The notes beneath the pieces were generated by a model. It saw nothing but the letters and a program-made list of their open reading frames with translations, searched no databases and had not been told where the DNA came from. The translations under genes and the position numbers were made by a program. A DNA stretch of 64,000 bases from Lumbricus rubellus. Taxonomy: Eukaryota; Annelida; Clitellata; Crassiclitellata; Lumbricidae. Location of the stretch: contig OX243814.1 of the NCBI GenBank assembly GCA_945859605.1, positions 38,819,377 to 38,883,376 of the forward strand. Reading direction: 5' to 3'. This document shows positions 1 to 12,500 of the stretch, piece by piece (position 1 is the first letter of the stretch; each line of letters begins with the position of its first letter).

Positions 1-124
1 AATGATCATGATGAGCATGATCGTGATGTTCATGATGATCATGATGATCATGGTCATAAAGAAGAAGAAGAGGAGGAAAAAAATGGTAACTCCGCCGCTG
101 CTCTTCTTTGCTTTCTCCACATGC

Positions 125-144
125 AGTGCCAGTCCCAAGCCTGG
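125..144 (+). repeat. Conserved core of an unclassified interspersed repeat (copy a)
   Basis: The 20-mer AGTGCCAGTCCCAAGCCTGG recurs exactly at 20635-20654 and with one change on minus at 55347-55328. Flanking ACTCCGCC about 30-40 bases upstream and GGAGGAGGG just downstream are also shared, so the repeat spans about 80 bp. Class unknown. Confidence 0.6.
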
Positions 145-227
145 GTAAAGGAGGAGGGCCATGCAGATGATTCTCATAGCACTATATCAATTGAACTCTG
201 CTCCTTCTCTAGGACTCCTTCTCGGTC

Positions 228-335
228 GTTCGTCCCTCATCTGAAGACAGTTTTAATTTACCGCGCCTTCGTTGGGAGCGCCTCTGAGTTGTCCCCTCTG
301 AAGAGGCGCTATACAAATTTCGTAACGAATGTATA
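228..335 (+). repeat. LINE/SINE 3' tail fragment
   Basis: GGGAGCGCCTCTGAG followed by CTGAAGAGGCGCTATA is the 3' tail also seen at 48245-48348 behind a reverse-transcriptase remnant. This is a solo tail. Confidence 0.5.
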
Positions 336-529
336 AGTGTCGCTACAGTGCAACACTACTAGCCTAAAAAAAGAAAAATCGGGCAGTCCTTTCATTAATT
401 TTGAGCTTCTTTTTCATCGAAGTGTGTTTCTGTGAGACTATCCCGACATTTTTAGAGATAGACCTATGTAAAATTGTAATGCCTAATCATCCTAATGAGA
501 TTTTATAAGTTGTTCTAAAATCGTAGAAC

Positions 530-704
530 CAGGCCTTAAAGTGGGGCAGGACGGTCATGGACGGCGTCCTGGCACTTATTTTCAAATCTCTATGCCGCCC
601 TGCCACTTATTTGGCCAGCACACCTGGAAATGTAAGGGGCGTCCTGGCACTTCTTTTGGAAAGGTAAGGGGCGTTCTGGCACTTTTTTTACACCTTTAGC
701 ACTG
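530..704 (+). mobile_element. hAT-type MITE, CAGGCCTTAAAG family
   Basis: TIRs CAGGCCTTAAAG and CTTTAGCACTG with an 8-bp target duplication CGTAGAAC/CATAGAAC (7 of 8). The body repeats GTCCTGGCACTT. Same family as 37881-39694, 38730-39092 and 51741-51864. Confidence 0.7.
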
Positions 705-2535
705 CATAGAACGCTGCTGAAATCTATTTCCTGTACTCTGACGATTATACAAGCATACACATTATTACACATCATGTAGGCCTATAATATTATTTATTGA
801 AGTCTACAGAACCATTGCTAAAACGAAATTGTTTACGTAGAAATGTTCGCTTTACACCAGTGTTTAATCTAGACGTCTATGGAGGAAGTTCCCCAGGAAT
901 GAGATCCCCAAAGAAATTTGCGACTGCTGTGTAGTACTACATGTAAACGCATACTATTTCCCCCATCAGAAAACTAAAGATGCAACAAATTCCACCCAGA
1001 GAAAAATTGGCAATGGTTTGACTAAACAAAAGGTTATCATTTTTAGTTGCTAAATGGGTATGCTTTCCAGATATTTTGACCGAAAGACTTTAAAAGGTCA
1101 TCAGAAATAATGAACGATGACATGGTGTTGTCGGCGGAACAATGGCTGGATGGATGGACGTTGTCGTCGACGGTCTAAGGCTCTAAGCGGCCGTTTTCCC
1201 GCGTCCATAAACCTAATTCCCCTCCCCATGATGCAGCGGACTAGATTGAACACTGGCTTTAGTCATATTTTTACCAGCCAATTATAGCTGAAGAAACATT
1301 TTTTGAAGAAATTTTCATCTGAATCCTATTCTACGCAGACCTTTTATAAACCGTACTCTAATTATCTTATTTATAAGTAGGCCTATCATATCTCGTGTGC
1401 TGAGAAGTTTGTTGGCCTAATACATGTTTGATATGTATTAATACATTGATTGAGGTGTAATTTTAATCGCAAGTATCTTATTTAATATCAGTATTTTTCT
1501 TATTAATAAAATGGGGATTGCATGCTAAAAAATATTATGCATATCATATCTGGCTGTTTGATGCAAATGCATGATATATATTTTATTTAAAGCTAAAATG
1601 TTGACCATTTTGTACTCTGTGTATCGCACAAGCCTAAAGCCACAGACACGAGGTGTAGGACACTATAATACAATGACCTACTACAGAATATTATAGCCTG
1701 TCCCTCCATAAGATTCGACGCAAATTAATGGTTAGCCTACACGGACATGGATCTCGTTTCAGAAAATAATATTGATCGTGGATTATTTTCAATTTTCTGC
1801 TGGCTAAATACAACTCACAAGAAGAGTGTAGCAACTTTCCTGTCTGGATTTTTATATTTCATGTTGTATTTATTTATTTATTTGTGCTTCTAATGTGATG
1901 TGCACGATGCATGTAGACTAGGCTACATGTATTTACCCGTTAGCCTTCTTGCTGTTGAGAAAAATCGATATTTTAGAAACCTAATAGGCTACTCGCATTA
2001 TTTGATCGCTGAACTAAGGTCTAATTAGAAACTAAATACATGTACATGTAGATTGATGACCCGGCAATGTTTAATCTAGGACTCTTCGCTCAGATTGTAA
2101 ATTCCCTCTGGAATGACATTTCATCCCATGAAAATTGTACAGCTGCTACAGCAGCTTTTTATATACAAATTGCAATACATGAAGGTTTTTAAAAAGGTCA
2201 TCACAATATTAATAGGTCTATGTAGAATTCTGAGTCGACCACTGGAAACAAAGAACATCATGTGAAAAAGAGAGATGATTGAATCGAATGTAACGTAGGC
2301 CTAACGGGTATTCTTATCAAACAAAGATAATGAATGACAGTTGAATTGTCACTAAAGTCATTGATACACTCAAATAAGCAACTAATCCGGCTACGTAAAA
2401 TATAATGAGTTGTCCAATGTCCATTCTGGTTTTGAGACATAGAGCCTAACATCGTCGTTAAACAAAGTCAGTAGTTTCTTTATCATTCTCCCAGACTGAC
2501 ACAGCTAGGCCTAACATGGCTTCCTGCACTCAGGA

Positions 2536-3500
2536 TCATTGGTTGTTAGTCTGCTGGTAGTTGGCATAGATAGCTGCAGAAGACGGTGTTATAAGTTCAT
2601 AAACTGTGTGAGGGATTAAATCGCGTTCGACAAGATGCATGTAGTCGTTTGAGTAGACTTGTTGTCTTAGTTCACTTGGTATTAAATACCCAGAAAATGG
2701 ATCGGAATGACGACGACGTCTGAATGAAGAATTACAGTGTTCGTAATCAATCAGATCAAGGTAATCGTGCGGACGAGATTGACTTCTTAATTCATTAGGC
2801 TGTAAATAATCGCGATTAGGCCTACATGTAGGCCTGCCTTGCGGATGAGTTGATTCGTCCACTAGACCTAGATAATCGTGTGCACGTGTCAGATGTTTGA
2901 ATTTATTTGGTACTAAATACCCAGATTCTGAATCAGTATCGGAAGGCCGAACTGAAGGATGAAAGGTATCAAAATCTACAAGATCCAGATAGTCGGGTCG
3001 GCGAGATTGAGCTCTTAGTTCGTTGGGCAACAAATACCCGGAGGCAGAATTTGGCTCTTGGGATCTGATTGGTGCACGTCGTCTAAAATTTCCAGACATA
3101 TCCAAATAAGGAGAATCATAGTTGGATTCGTTTGGTACCAAATACTGAGCAGTTGATCCAGGTTCCCGACTCAATGGTATGATCTCATAATTCACTCTGG
3201 TCTGCCTCTTGTTTCTTCCCGAAATAATTGCAGTGATGGTCGTTGAATTATTTGCTTGAACACTAGACAGTATGTTGGGCATCGATGATGTAAAACCTGG
3301 TTTTCTGTGACCGATTGGTCTTTTGTGTGCTGTTACAGGTTGCGGCCGAATGTTTTGATTCATAGTATTTAATATTGCATCCTGGGAATTACGTGCAAAT
3401 GTGACTTTCTTATGCGCTCTTTTAGCCCTTTTATTCTTCTCACGGTGATATGACTCTGCAACAATAACCTTTTTCATAGACTGCAAATTTACTATGTAGC
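2536..3500 (-). CDS. Gene 1 exon 6: cytoplasmic tail with five paired-tyrosine repeats
   Basis: 320 codons plus stop at 2538-2536. A basic, disordered-looking stretch comes first. Five repeats of 36-40 residues follow, each with a YL[V/L/Q/I]P[N/S] tyrosine and then a Y[L/M]x[L/M] tyrosine. Tyr positions in the assembled protein: 496/508, 532/547, 571/586, 608/623 and 648/663, then VYELI at 677. Known ligand preferences: Y-hydrophobic-x-P favours PLC-gamma, Crk or Shc-like SH2 domains; YLDM favours PI3K; YxxL/I resembles ITAM/ITIM halves. No catalytic domain is present. The acceptor is taken as TTTAG|GC because it keeps phase 1; TTGCAG at 3481 is nearer but would break the frame. Confidence 0.85.
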
Positions 3501-6500
3501 CTAAATGATAACTTTAGGCCTATATCAATGTCACTTTAAGACTATCACCAAGCTAATTTGTTTACCATTTAAAATTAGGACTGTTGATTAATCGTGATTA
3601 TCGCGTGCGATTTTAACGCGTTAAAACTTTGCGATTACATTTTTTAACGCATTAATCGCACGTGTTAGTTGGATCCGATAAAAATGGAATAAAAGGCAGA
3701 AAAAACCGTTTCAAACGGAAAGCTTGACCTTAAAACCAGCGATAGGCCTACTTTTTTCAAATAGTCCAAGAAAGAATTTAGGTGTTCCACTAAAGTTGTT
3801 TCAAACTAAAATTGGTTGAACTTCACATTATAAAAGATTTATATCCATTACAGTGGCGGAAAATACAGTAGGCTACACTTACGTGGGATGAATATCTAGT
3901 CCGGACTATGTTAGGTAGAAAATATTTAACATCCACGGCCACATACAGTTCTTTGTGAACCTTTGTTTTCTGTATTTTGTTATAGCCTATAATTATTGTC
4001 AATTAAAAGCAGCATCCTTTCAACCGACCAACGTAGGCTAAGTAAAACTGCAGACCTGCCTAAAGATCGAATTAGCCTACTGACTGAATAAAAAATCTGA
4101 TAGTTAGAAAAAAGAAAGTCTTATTTTCAGATTTATATCATATGAGAGTTGCTCAGACAAATAATTAGCGGACTTTCAGCAGCTGACTGATTTAAACAGC
4201 GTTTCAATTCTTTCTGCCATAAATTTTTTTGAAAAAATGGAGAAATGCAATGTGCAATTTTTGTGCATTAAGTACAATGGTTATTGAAACTGTCGTGTTA
4301 TAGAAAGTATGTATTCAGTAATCTATGGTTCAGGGGTCAATAGGAAAAAATATTAAGAATAATTTACTTGAAGGAAATGTGTTGCGATTAATTTGCAGTT
4401 AATTGTAAGCATAATTAAAAATTTTAATCGAGCGATTTATTTCTTTTAAATTTTTTAATCGAACAGCAACTCCATATAAAATGCCTACTCAAGCTGACGC
4501 CATAACTAGATGAACCGGTAGAATTGACCTGCATAGACCCATTCCTAGCATAAGGTTTAATTTAGTTAGTGAATTGAGAATTATTGCTATAAAGCAATGT
4601 TTAAATTTCGAATTGCAATCTGCTTAACTGAATGACAGATTAACTAAACATTATAATTGCCATTCACTCAGTCTATCTTTCCCTCAATACGGCGCAAACA
4701 AGATTACCCAGACTAATTTTTGATATATTTTATTGCTATGTAGAGCCTATACATTAGGATCATCCTATCAAGAATAGAACTTATTATGCTCGTTTCAAAC
4801 ACTTTCTATGTTTTTTCATAATAGGCCTACTGTAATCCTGGTGTGAGATCTGTGAAGTAAAAATTTGTTTTAATTGTGATACGAGTAACGACAAAACCTG
4901 TTAAAATTTACTTTTGACAGCTTGTTTAGCAGTGGATGAATGCTTACTTTCGAATCGAGCGTATGCGCAAACTCCAAAGGTAATTATCAAAACAGAAATG
5001 ACAAGGCTAGCCATTGCTACACAGACAATGATCAGTGCATTTCTCCATTCATCTGGAAAGAACATTGTATGGAGAGTTTTATTTGAGAAACGGGTGTCGA
5101 AATTTAGTAGGTCTATTAGGCCTACAGGCAGAGGCGTAGCGACCGCCCTTCGTACCCTCCGACCGAAGGGGGCCCCCGGCAAGGAAGGGGCCCCTAAAAG
5201 TGCCAAAAAATAAATGAAATGAATAATAATAAATAAAAAAAGGTCATCAAATTTTTTGGACGGCGAATATGAAATTTTCCCCAGGTTTTGGCCCAAAAAC
5301 GTCATCAACTTTTTTGGGCGGTGAATTGATGAAATTTTCCCGACATTTTGGCCGGATGACTAAAAAAGGTCGTCAGAAATTTCGGACATTATGCTCGGAG
5401 GGGCCACGTTTGTTCTTGCTACGGCCCTGCCTACAGGCTACGTCAAAGTTCAAGGGAACGCATGATTCATTTCTCAAGAGTACGAAACCAATAATCTTAC
5501 GATTGGTAGGCAGATACACTATAATTATAGTCAATACATGTGTATCTTAGTGCTATGTGCTTCTATCAGCAATCACTTTGTGTATTTTGTTCGTGAGATC
5601 TACATAGGCGTACAATGCCCGACACGATGTACGGCATTGAATGCCGTACATCGTGGCAGCCGCAGCAGTAGCGAACAACAACAATTGTAGTAAAACATTG
5701 TTTACATCACGATGCAAGTCCATAGTGTTGTAGTGATTTCATAAGCAAAAGAGAAGAGGAAAGACCACCCTGAATGAACAGGTTGAAAATTAAAACAGTG
5801 GCCTAATGGCATATCGACTGCAAGTCATGTCCATAAAGCATCTGCATATAAACCTCGAACCCTCCTTTTCTATGTCTTGCTACAAATGCAATACTTTGTC
5901 ATTAAAGATCACATAATTATGGTTCTTTAACATGTGCTACTCTATCAACTTGTTCAAACGATGTATAATTATGGCCTACATGTGGGCATAATTATAACTT
6001 ACCACTGGAAATAAAACTGCATGCCATGCGCTGCGGTGGGCGTCTAAACTCTGAGAGAAGGAAATGATTGTCTATTGAAGTTTCACTATTAGAAACTTGA
6101 CTTTCATTGTAGGCCTACTTTCATTTAGACCATTTTGTATTGATTTTTACTACTTTGGAAACGCGGAAATGATCATGTCGTCCATTCTCTTACCATTTGC
6201 GTCATTTAGGCCTACGGTTTCATTGTGTGGCGATTTTCTACTGAGACCACCTATATCAACAAAATAATACATTATTTGCTAAGCAGTAGGCCTATAATTA
6301 AATTCATCTTTAATATTAGCAATCGCTGAATAACAAGTTTTATCTTGCTCGGATTAAGACTAGCGCTCTACCTTGGTCACTGGAACTTCCAAGCATATGC
6401 ATATAGGCCTACATGTATAGATCTAAACCCACTTACAGTAAGTTAGCATAAAAAATTATAGGCCTAGGTCTATTTCTTGAATTTGACTCAACGTAGGCAT

Positions 6501-9500
6501 AAGATTTAGATTTAGAAACTATAGTTCATTGAAAGTAGCAACAGTTTAGCCTACAACAAAAACATTTTAAAATTTATAGAAAAGCGCTTCGAGCGCAAAA
6601 GCTCATGATGCAGATCATAAGTAGGCCTACACTATGTTTTATCCTTACCATAATGTGTACAATTTCCAATGACTCCCGTCCATTTTCCGTTTACGCAGAC
6701 GAGCTGCCATGAGTTGCTACTTTCATAGCAGCCAATAATAATTCTATCACCGTTTCGTTTAAGCCAACTGTCTTCCGGCGGAATAATATCTGAACAACCG
6801 AATGCTGTAAACAAGCATAGTTTATTAGGTTAAACATTTCATCGCTCTATTAGGCTAAGCTTAGGCTATAGGTAATTAGTGAATTATTACTTTGTGACTC
6901 TACCGTGTATCATTTGTATTCTTCACCAGTAGTCCATGACAATTCATGAGTCATGGATAAAAACTTAAAATGCAAAAGGCAAAATGTTGCTGGAATCGTA
7001 AAATATCAAGAAAGTTTTTGCTGACGGTCATTAAAGCAAGAAACGTTTTTGTATTTTGTTTTATAGAATACAATGAACTACCTTTCTAACTCTAATATTT
7101 ATCGTAATCGCGAATTCCACATTTTTGAAAGCGCTACCCTAAAGCAACATCTCTTTTTGTCGTATCTCTAGCAACGCATAATACTCTTGATTTCAAACAG
7201 CCACACGACAATGATAAACCTATCTTCTGAGCACAACTAAACTAGAGTGCAGTAATAATGTTATGATTTAAATGTTTCCGCAGAACCACTTCGATATTCG
7301 GTGTCAATCTCACGATAAACATCCGTTTTTGGGAAGATTAGTTTACAACAATTTAAGCAGCGCAAGAATGAACGATGACCCTCCATAAACATAGCAGCTG
7401 TCAATTCCATTTATATGCGGTAAAGTAAACTAGAAGGACAAAATTATGGACCAAATGATACGTGGGTTTAAATGGTGATGTCATTCAATTTACATAAATA
7501 CAACAGGTTGACAACTTGCGACAATTTCTTCTATAAGCTTATATTTTTGCGCTTGAGTCGAAAAGCTATGAAGGAATTCGTTGTGGCACCTGTAAATTGA
7601 CTCATGACGCAATTGTCTTTGTTCGTTAACCGTCATTACATTTATTATACACACACTATAGGCCTAGCCGCTGCCTACTTGGTTCTCTTATAGGGCCTAT
7701 GAAGGTGTTGTTTCAGCCAAACCAGTTGAAAGTGATTGTCCGTCTAAGCTCTCACACAGAAAATAGCTAGTCAAAATATGTAGCTCGTATTCGAATACTA
7801 AGAATGTTAACGTAAGTATATGTCTAATGAATCAGCGTTGGATAGCTTAAGATTGCCATAATTTATATCGTGCTTGATCGTTTTTATCCATGCTATAATT
7901 CGAATGCAAACTTTGGGGTGAAGCACTTAGATAATACTGTCTGATAATTATCACAGCGTTGTAGCCCACAAATTTTGAATAGGTCTAGAATAAATCATAA
8001 TACGTGCCCACCTTTCAGTTTCAGAATTGACACGTTTGGATAGTTACTGCTGTTCCTCTCGAAGTTGGAAAATAGTATTATGTTTAAAACATTTCCAGCT
8101 GATTTATACAGGGCTATTTCTCTTTGAAATTCATTTGCACAAAGTGAGATATTTCGTTTTCCTGTTTCATCAATAATTGTGCCATACTTCTGACAGTTCA
8201 TCCCTTGAGTTTGTCTATCAGCTGGATGTCTTGCAACAAAGCTAAGTAAAGTTAAGGCAATCTTTTGACCAACAGGTGCTTCAACGCGCCAAGGCTGATG
8301 TTTTGTTCCACATATTCTTTGGCTAAGGGATGAAAGTATTATGTGAATCGGATTTGCATTTGCAGTTACTACACATGACCTTTCCTCATCTACAACTGAA
8401 CACCACAAAGACATTCAATCATTAGAGCCGACGTTTATATTGACAAATAAATGCTTACAACGATCGTTTTATATGTAGCCTATTAAGCCTATGCGCAATA
8501 ATAATAATAATTATATAAAATATCGCTAATAAAAATGACTAGCAAAGATGTTTCGCAAATTTCACGTCTTATAATTATTGCACTCTACATGATAGTCCAT
8601 CGCATATAGACGTTTATACATTTCAACATCCGTTTTTACCTCTTGCAAAGTAGGTCTAAATAACAATCATATAATATTATTTGACTGTTGGCACCACAGC
8701 TAGCAATCTTTTATAACAAGTAGGTCTACTTATTCAACCATTGCTGCAGGTAGCCTATTAATGTCAGCTTGATTCAGGGATTCGGAATTGGTCCAGCCAC
8801 GTATGACATCAATGCTTCTGATCTCCAACAGGTCCACAAAGTGTGCAGATGACACATAGGCTACTTGCGGTCGGAGATGAGGGCAACCGTTACGGAGGAG
8901 CTAAAATATAGATCTAGGCCTATAGTTTATTATTTTAGCAGCTAAAAGCAACCTTCGACTGAACGCTGAAAAGTCAAGTGAAAATGGACATCTCCTGTCG
9001 TCAGTTGTGTAGGACTGTTACAGTACCGGTAATTCGGAGTGTAGGTGCGCCAGAGTACCCTAAATGGAGGAAGTGACAACAGTAGCATCTATTAGCATGC
9101 TTGGAGTAACCATAGGCGCAACCACCCTATGGGACCCACGGGACGCGTCCCCCCAACTTTTGAGTGGTCCCCTAACTTTATTATTATGGTCCCCCCAACT
9201 TTTAGGACGTGATTCATTATGGTCCCTCCAACTTTTAGGACGTGATTGCACCTATGGGAGTAACCCTTAGCTCTTATCTTCGAGTCACCTTTCACGCAGA
9301 CAACGGAGTTTCCTCATGTGTCCTTCCCTGGGAAAAATCGGTTAGACGATTTTCGAAAGATATCAGAGTATTTTAGCTGCCTCTATTTTACATACCAGCA
9401 TCAAATAGGCCTAGATTGATTTTTGCAATCGATGACGTCAAGATAAAGGTCATTAAATCTGATTAGATAGCTTTTTATAGCAATTATACGGAGCAGTCGT

Positions 9501-12500
9501 ACCAGAAATGCAGCTATAACTGACTTCAAGGAATAGGCTTAGGCCCGGAAAACAAGGCTGGATATTTTCATCCGAAATGTCATGGAGACGAAATTCGCAT
9601 TCATTTTTGCCGGAGCATTTCCGATCCAATATATTCAAGACATCAGCTGAACAGCCAAGATAGCGTGGATCCTCTCCAACAGGTGGTCCAAGTGCAGCAA
9701 TTTCCTCAGCTGTTATGCATCGGCCAATGCGCATTCGTCCATAGACAGCGTGTTCCATGAGAATAACTTCATTTTTAAGGCATCGAGGCTGAAACGTCTC
9801 GAAGAGACAATAATCCTGTGCTGAAGCTATTACCTCTGCTGAAACTATTACATACAATCATTTCCGACATAAAAATTTATTGGCAGAAAATGTGTCAAGC
9901 TCATAAATCTAACGAGAATATTACTGAAATACTTGTTGTAAATACGAAATAAGCTTATCTTTCATTTAACTGTTACACTTTTTCATAATTAGCCATAAAA
10001 TCAGACGCAGCAGGGCCTACGATGCACATTGTCTAAGACTCTAAGTCGTTATAATTTTTTGAGTTTGCATTGTACGGCTTCGAGAAAGTGCATAAGCTAG
10101 AATTCAAGGAATGGCTTCGCAATAGAAGCGTATCTTAATCTCATCTTTGTTAGCCTTATTTTCGTCCCTCCACCTTCTCCAAATTAAATAACAAAAAATT
10201 TCAAAAAAAATCAGTCCAAATTTCATACGACACTACTTGAATACGAAGTACATTAAATGTACATTAAATTTATAGTTTTAAATGTTGCATCAGAGGAAAT
10301 ATTCCCCTGATGCAACATTTAAAACTATTAGGCTAAGACGCAAACAATTTCAAGGCTATAGTACTCTTGAAAAACAGACTGTAATTTGAATCTGTCTGAC
10401 ACTACCATGCTAATCATCTTGACATGTAGTATTAGAGTGGTCCAAAAAAATAATCTTGCAGATTTCAGTTCTCCACAAGGCTTGTTTTTGTCCTTATCAT
10501 GATTATAACAATCACAAAAAATTTCAATGAAAACAAATGAAATTTAGAGGTCAACCCATTTGACACTTTTTATGTTATTGGGACAGAAGTAGATACATTG
10601 TTCCGCAATGGTTAATGTACGACCTGAGCGACATTGAGTCTGGGGAGATTCCATTTCTCAATTACTTCAACACTGGTGTTGGCCTGAGAGTCACCTTGTA
10701 TGTCGCTCACCATTTTTGGTATTGCCAAACAGTTTTTCCTGGCAATTTCCAGTGAGAACTATAATAATAGCTATAGATGAGGTTCATGTTTGCCTTTAAT
10801 CCGTCGATGCTGCATGGGCAACATTTTGATTTCTCAGAGAGGTAATAGCAGGTCTGCCAGTGTGCACTCTTGTTCTTTCATTGCAGCTGCTTCTTGTCTT
10901 TCTTTTATGAACTTCTAGAATATGTGATTTCTGAAATTAATGTCATAACCAACTCCATCTACGAACACAGTATGACGGTCTGGAAGGCCAACACGATACA
11001 AAGCACCAACAACTAAACTAAAGAAGATGTTCTTGGATCTTTCTTGATAATGAGGCAGACTTTAGTAGCAGCTGCTTATACATTGTAGAGTGTAGACATT
11101 ATGTACTCGAACGATGACTAGGTTGTCTTTAAATCGAACAGTAGGCTAAGCTTATTCTTCTTCTGAATCCTGACTAGATGACAAAGCTGCTTCATTACTG
11201 CCTTTTGTCTTGCGTTCTTCATATCAATTTTCACCATTCTCTTGTCGTTGCCTTTTTCTGCTCTCTTTTGCTGCTGTCTTTAGGTCTACTCCACTCATGC
11301 TACTGGAAAATACGTCTTTTTGCATTCGAAGGAATTCTTCTTCTTGCTGGATTTCTGTCATCATATCCTTTGAGGCAATATCAAACAATTTTTGAAGGTC
11401 ACTCTTTAACATGTATTCTTTATCTTGTCACTTGCTCTTTATAATGGTCTGTGAGTCTTCAGAGTTAGGTAGTTCTGATAAAGCTTTGACAGTTTCCTGA
11501 CACACCGGAAAACCAGCTGTGTTGGTATTCTGGCAAGCACCCAAATAGAAACAACTGCTTCACAGGCCATTTTTTAACTTTCCGGATTGGGCCTCCCTTT
11601 AGTGATATGATGAAACTGAAGCAGTTGCTGTGCATCCAGGCTTGTGGTAATCTTACAGTAGATAACCGAGTGACTGGTTTTCCCAATAGCCAGTACTCTG
11701 GGTCTGATCTCAGATTAGACAAAGCCATATTAGTCTACAATTGATGGTTAACATGACGTAAAGACATTATCAGCACTCAAGTAAAATGTTCAGAATGGGT
11801 TGACCTCTAAACGTTGCACAATCAGGCTGAAATTTTACAGGAAGACTATCTAACCCAAGTGGACAAATATAAGCCTTGTGGAGAAAGAATTCTAAAAACT
11901 TAATTTTTTGCCATTGTATCGTGGACCAGTCTAATGTATTATGTAATATGTCTTGCAAAGTGCATTACATTGTACAAGACTTTCATATGCAGGTCAGCGG
12001 TCGCAGTGAATTCAGAATTTTTATCACGGCTCTAGTGTAATAATACGTCGCTCAAAAATGCTAAAGCGTGCTGTGGTGCAATTACCACTGAGGAAAGCTA
12101 GGCTACTGAAGCCTACCCGACAATTAAATTCGCAGGCCGATTTTTTATGGCTAGAGAAATGCAAGCAAAGTAGGCCTATTAAAAATATTTTGCTAATATA
12201 GGGCCTAGTCAACCTAACAGGTAGGCATGATAGGCCCATAGAAGTAACAGATGTTAACAAGGTTGACGTGGCGCATTTATCCTCTTGTTCATTTTTACAG
12301 TCAACCCTACGGAGTTGAAGGCTGAATTGACCTTAAGAGACCAGCATGTCTAGGACCAGCGTCCTTCTGGTCTTCGTGCCAGCGTGTTGCCATTCAGCCA
12401 TCTGCTCAAAACCCGTCAGTTTGCTCATTGCCTTTGGGTAAGACTAAGACGTAGCTTGCACTAGTCTGTAGACCCACTGGAATTAGCTCAACAGGATTTT

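Larger units (their letters stand above)
1..2535. other. 3' flank of gene 1, no recognised gene
   Basis: Holds a degenerate ATGATC-type simple repeat (1-60), an interspersed repeat core (125-144), a LINE/SINE 3' tail (228-335) and a hAT MITE (530-704). From 705 to 2535 I see only AT-rich sequence with scattered TAGGCCTA words; part is probably the 3' untranslated region of gene 1, read on minus. Confidence 0.5.

Noticed and set aside
3481..3486. TTTGCAG as acceptor for gene 1's tail exon
   Set aside because: It gives phase 0, while the transmembrane exon's only good donor leaves phase 1; the acceptor at 3501-3502 keeps the frame.
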